From assembly GCF_039539445.1 (NCBI RefSeq), contig NZ_BAABDD010000023.1, forward strand, positions 7,006 to 71,005: a DNA stretch of 64,000 nucleotides, read 5' to 3'. Origin of the DNA: Salinactinospora qingdaonensis. GTDB lineage: Bacteria; Actinomycetota; Actinomycetes; Streptosporangiales; Streptosporangiaceae. The notes beneath the pieces were generated by a model. That model saw only the letters and a list, made by a program, of their open reading frames with translations, searched no databases and was not told the origin of the DNA. The position numbers were made by a program, and so were the translations under genes. Below are positions 55,904-64,000 of this stretch, piece by piece; position 1 is the first letter of the stretch; each line of letters begins with the position of its first letter.

Positions 55904-56012
55904 TATTGGGTAACCTCCAGCTACCAATTCATTTAATAGCGCACGCGTGAAACCGCGGTCGATCGTCGATTTATGGCTCCGCCCTGAACTGACAGAAGCC
56001 TGTACATCATGT

Positions 56013-57134
56013 TCAGGGCTGCATCAATGTGTCGCGGATTCGCTGCCCCATTTCCTGGGTTCCGATGACCGTGCACCCCCCTTCGTGCAGGTCCACCGTC
56101 CGGTACCCCTGGTGGATCACGTCCTCGACGGCCTTTTCGACAGCCGAAGCCTCCCGGTGCAAACCGAGCGAATGGCGTAGCAACAGGGCGGCGGACAGAA
56201 CCGCTCCAATGGGGTTGGCGCTGTCCTGTCCGGCGATATCGGGGGCCGAGCCGTGGATGGGTTCGTACAGTCCGAAGCTCCCGCTCTCGGTGCGCCGCTG
56301 CCCGAGACTGGCGGAGGGCAGCATGCCGATGGAGCCCGTGAGCATCGAGGCCTCATCGGTGAGGATGTCGCCGAACAGGTTCTCGGTGACGATGACGTCG
56401 AAGTCGGCCGGGTTCCTGATCAGCCCCATGGCGCAGGCATCGACGAGCATGTGTTCGTAGGTCACCGTGGGATAGTCACGTGCCACGCGCGCCACGACCT
56501 CTCGCCACAAGACCGAGGAGCTGAGCACGTTGGCCTTGTCCACCGAGGTGAGCTTGCCTCCGCGATCGGCGGCGATCTCGAATGCGGTCCGCACGACACG
56601 TTCGATCTCGTGTGAGGTGTACAAGAGGGTGTCGATAGCCTCCGCCTCGTCACCCGTGCGACGGATCTCGCTGGGTTTGCCGGGCACCGACTCCAAATGC
56701 CCGTAATAGAGCCCGGCCGACAGCTCCCGCACGAAGATCAGGTCCGTGCCTTTGAGGTATTCGGGCTTCAGTGGAGAGGCGTCGTACCTGGATTCGACGG
56801 GGCGGACCGGCCGGAGATTGGCGAAGAAGCCAAACTCCTTGCGCAGCCGAAACAGCGCCTGCTCTGGCCGGGGGCCACCGCTGTGGTTCTTTCCGGCGGG
56901 CAGACTGCCGATCGCCCCGAAGAGGATGGCGTCGCTGTGTGCACACGTCTCGAACGTGGTCTCCGAGATCGCCACCCCTTCAGCCGCGATGGCAGCCAGC
57001 CCTACCAAGCCCTGGTGGACCGTGAACGTGTGACCGTACAGCTCTTCCACGGCATGCAGAACCTGGAGGGCCTGCGCGGTCACTTCGGGGCCGACACCAT
57101 CGCCCGGCAGCACAGTGATCGTGGCATCGCTCAT
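56013..57134 (-). CDS. leuB: LeuB-type decarboxylating dehydrogenase (NRPS cluster)
   Basis: This 373-residue protein is of the 3-isopropylmalate dehydrogenase family: VLPGDGVGPEVTAQAL, the RPEQALFRLRKEFGFFANLRPVR substrate-binding Arg cluster, TSVDKANVL, DVIVTENLFGDILTDEAS and YEPIHGSAPDIAGQDSANPIG. It oxidises and decarboxylates the isomerised malate. With the synthase, LeuCD and aminotransferase it completes a full leucine-type elongation module beside the NRPS. Confidence 0.93.
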   Translation of the reverse strand: MSDATITVLPGDGVGPEVTAQALQVLHAVEELYGHTFTVHQGLVGLAAIAAEGVAISETTFETCAHSDAILFGAIGSLPAGKNHSGGPRPEQALFRLRKEFGFFANLRPVRPVESRYDASPLKPEYLKGTDLIFVRELSAGLYYGHLESVPGKPSEIRRTGDEAEAIDTLLYTSHEIERVVRTAFEIAADRGGKLTSVDKANVLSSSVLWREVVARVARDYPTVTYEHMLVDACAMGLIRNPADFDVIVTENLFGDILTDEASMLTGSIGMLPSASLGQRRTESGSFGLYEPIHGSAPDIAGQDSANPIGAVLSAALLLRHSLGLHREASAVEKAVEDVIHQGYRTVDLHEGGCTVIGTQEMGQRIRDTLMQP

Positions 57135-57229
57135 CGGGCTAGCACCTTTCGCAGAGGGTGGCGATTCTCGTGTGCACGTTCGTCGTCAAACGGCCTGAAT
57201 CCGAACAGCTCGCGGATGGGAAGCGCACA

Positions 57230-58507
57230 TTACGCTTGCCGTTTCGGAGATGAGCTCTTCTCCTTGGGGTGGAAAAAGAGCAGCTGATCGACGATGGAGC
57301 CGCGCCAACAGATCATGTCGTGGCCCCCGATGTATTCGAAGTAGTCGAGTTCGTAGCCTTTCTCCCGCAAGACGTCACGCATGTTCTCGTGTGTCGTCAT
57401 CGGGTCGAACTCCATGATGGCCTGCTCCATACTCCCGATCGTCATAGAGAATCGGATGGGCAGCTTGGAGCTCTTCTTGAACTGCTGTGTCAGCCACTCT
57501 TCTTCGACGTCGGGAACGCCTTTCCCCGGCCACCAGAACGAGCCCGACTGGGAGATCACGTTGCCGAAGCGCTCTGGCGACTTGAAGGCGCAGTAAGCCG
57601 CCGCAAGACCACCGAAGCAGGACCCGCCCACAACAGTACGCGCGGGATCCGAGGTAATGTTGTAATTTTCGTGAACCCACGGCATCAGCTCTTTGTTCAA
57701 AAATTCATTGAACGCCGGGTAGCAGGGAAGCTCGCGGGCACGGATTTCCTGGTCCTCATTGGTGTGCATGACCAGGACATACGGGGGAATCCGGCCGGTG
57801 TAAACAAGGTTGTCCATCACGGTCGTGATGGAGGCGAAGTTGTAGTACGACCATCCGTCGAACAGCAGAAAAACGTTGTACTCGTCGCCGTCGGGGTTGT
57901 AGTCGGGGGGTACGTAGACGCCGATGTGGTGCTGTGTGTCCAGGATCGAGCTGCGCATCGAGTGCATGTGGCTCTTGCCCTTCGGCACCCCGCGGCGTGG
58001 GATGTTCCACGGCTGTTTCGGCGCCCCGGGAAGCTCCAGCACCGACACTTTGAACTGGTCCGGATTCCCCATAAGCGTGTAATCCCGGGGGTTCAACGGG
58101 TCGGGCCGGTACTGCGGGAGGCGTTGCAGAATCTCCGCGTAAGAATTGAACGGCACCAACGAGTCGTTCACCGAAAGCAGGTAGGTCGTCCGTACCTCTG
58201 AGGGCAGGAGGTAGGACTTGTACCAGAGATCGGTACCCGGAAGGTTTTCCATCTGGTATTCACTGAAGTCGCCGTTGCTCGGTGCGCTGAAGAAGAGCAC
58301 GACCACGTTTTCAGTGTCGCCGGGGTCTCGCCACAGGAATGTGACCAGAGTCTGCGAATCGTCGTCGTCGACCTGTTCCATCAGCGGTGAACCCGACTCC
58401 GCGACCTCTTGCCAGAACTTGTCGAGGGCGTCACGGTTGCCCGCCTCGACCTCCGCCGCGACACGGGCGACTCGGGGGCTTGCTATGGATCTTTCCTGAG
58501 TGAGCAT
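57230..58507 (-). CDS. Enterochelin-esterase-like alpha/beta hydrolase
   Basis: The 425-residue protein has an N-terminal Fes-like beta domain (TLVTFLWRDPGDTENVVVLFF, SYLLPSEVRTTYLLSVNDS) and a C-terminal alpha/beta hydrolase with nucleophile RTVVGGSCFGGLAAAYCA (Ser in GGSCFGG) and His in IGGHDMICWR. Fes enzymes cleave ester-linked siderophores. The NRPS upstream lacks a thioesterase in its C-terminus, so this enzyme could release or hydrolyse its product. The gap to the NRPS gene is about 60 nt, consistent with one operon. Confidence 0.88.
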   Translation of the reverse strand: MLTQERSIASPRVARVAAEVEAGNRDALDKFWQEVAESGSPLMEQVDDDDSQTLVTFLWRDPGDTENVVVLFFSAPSNGDFSEYQMENLPGTDLWYKSYLLPSEVRTTYLLSVNDSLVPFNSYAEILQRLPQYRPDPLNPRDYTLMGNPDQFKVSVLELPGAPKQPWNIPRRGVPKGKSHMHSMRSSILDTQHHIGVYVPPDYNPDGDEYNVFLLFDGWSYYNFASITTVMDNLVYTGRIPPYVLVMHTNEDQEIRARELPCYPAFNEFLNKELMPWVHENYNITSDPARTVVGGSCFGGLAAAYCAFKSPERFGNVISQSGSFWWPGKGVPDVEEEWLTQQFKKSSKLPIRFSMTIGSMEQAIMEFDPMTTHENMRDVLREKGYELDYFEYIGGHDMICWRGSIVDQLLFFHPKEKSSSPKRQA

Positions 58508-58568
58508 GGTCTTTCCTCCTGATGTCGTGCAGGGGCGATAACGGTGGGGGGTAAGGCGGCGAGGATTC

Positions 58569-64000
<5,432 letters not shown>

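Overview
The window is GC-rich DNA from a filamentous actinomycete. The evidence is a set of gene families typical of that group: an XRE/DUF5753 regulator paired with DUF397, a DUF6879-like protein, a DUF574 methyltransferase, a conservon-type GTPase remnant, many GTG starts and many 4-nt start/stop overlaps. The gene mix would suit a Nocardiopsis- or Streptomonospora-like genome, but that placement is inference. The right edge cuts through an NRPS gene.

Left part (1-8.5 kb): metH (cobalamin-dependent methionine synthase) sits between two paralogous exported proteins. Its leader matches the S-adenosylhomocysteine (SAH) riboswitch fold and has a visible anti-Shine-Dalgarno switch. Next is a divergent arsenic-type pair: an ArsR-GNAT fusion regulator and a Cys-rich-tailed flavoprotein, sharing a perfect inverted-repeat operator.

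8.8-15.8 kb: a LacI-type regulator with a palindromic operator, divergent from a six-function catabolic operon. The operon has a three-part TRAP transporter, a dehydroshikimate dehydratase fused to an HPPD-like domain, and a shikimate dehydrogenase. It should take up shikimate-type compounds and convert them to protocatechuate.

15.8-22.9 kb: actinomycete regulatory and housekeeping-like genes (DUF397, XRE, a frameshifted ATPase, NUDIX, DUF6879, a DUF1932-type dehydrogenase, a TPR regulator). They end in a decayed GTPase/ABC-transporter fragment.

22.9-30.8 kb, the most notable locus: an 18-nt gene with a strong ribosome binding site encodes the pentapeptide MRYDH. It lies directly upstream of a cytochrome P450 and matches the minimal biarylitide RiPP architecture (MRYxH precursor plus Tyr-His cross-linking P450). 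Unlike the two-gene versions, it continues into a translationally coupled operon: an ATP-grasp ligase fused to an Asp/Asn beta-hydroxylase-like domain, an amidinotransferase, a second ATP-grasp ligase and a methyltransferase. A convergent phosphotransferase follows. The core residue Asp and the hydroxylase domain suggest a hydroxy-Asp-containing, capped, cross-linked Tyr-Asp-His product. This is a hypothesis.

31.3-42.8 kb: a defence island. It holds a type I restriction-modification operon (hsdM-hsdS-hsdR) preceded by an HTH protein with a degenerate N6-methylase core, then two exported or membrane proteins and a TIGR04141/DUF6119 protein.

43.3-50.1 kb: miscellaneous genes, including a serine hydrolase that has lost its catalytic core, a degenerate subtilase without secretion signal, and a dispersed palindromic repeat family.

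50.1-64 kb: an NRPS cluster on the minus strand. It has a truncated two-module NRPS (C-A-T-C-A-T, no thioesterase), a Fes-like esterase, a leucine-pathway-like set (LeuB, HMGL-type synthase, LeuC, LeuD) plus an aminotransferase, and an MbtH protein. The set looks like a side pathway for chain-elongated amino acids feeding the NRPS.
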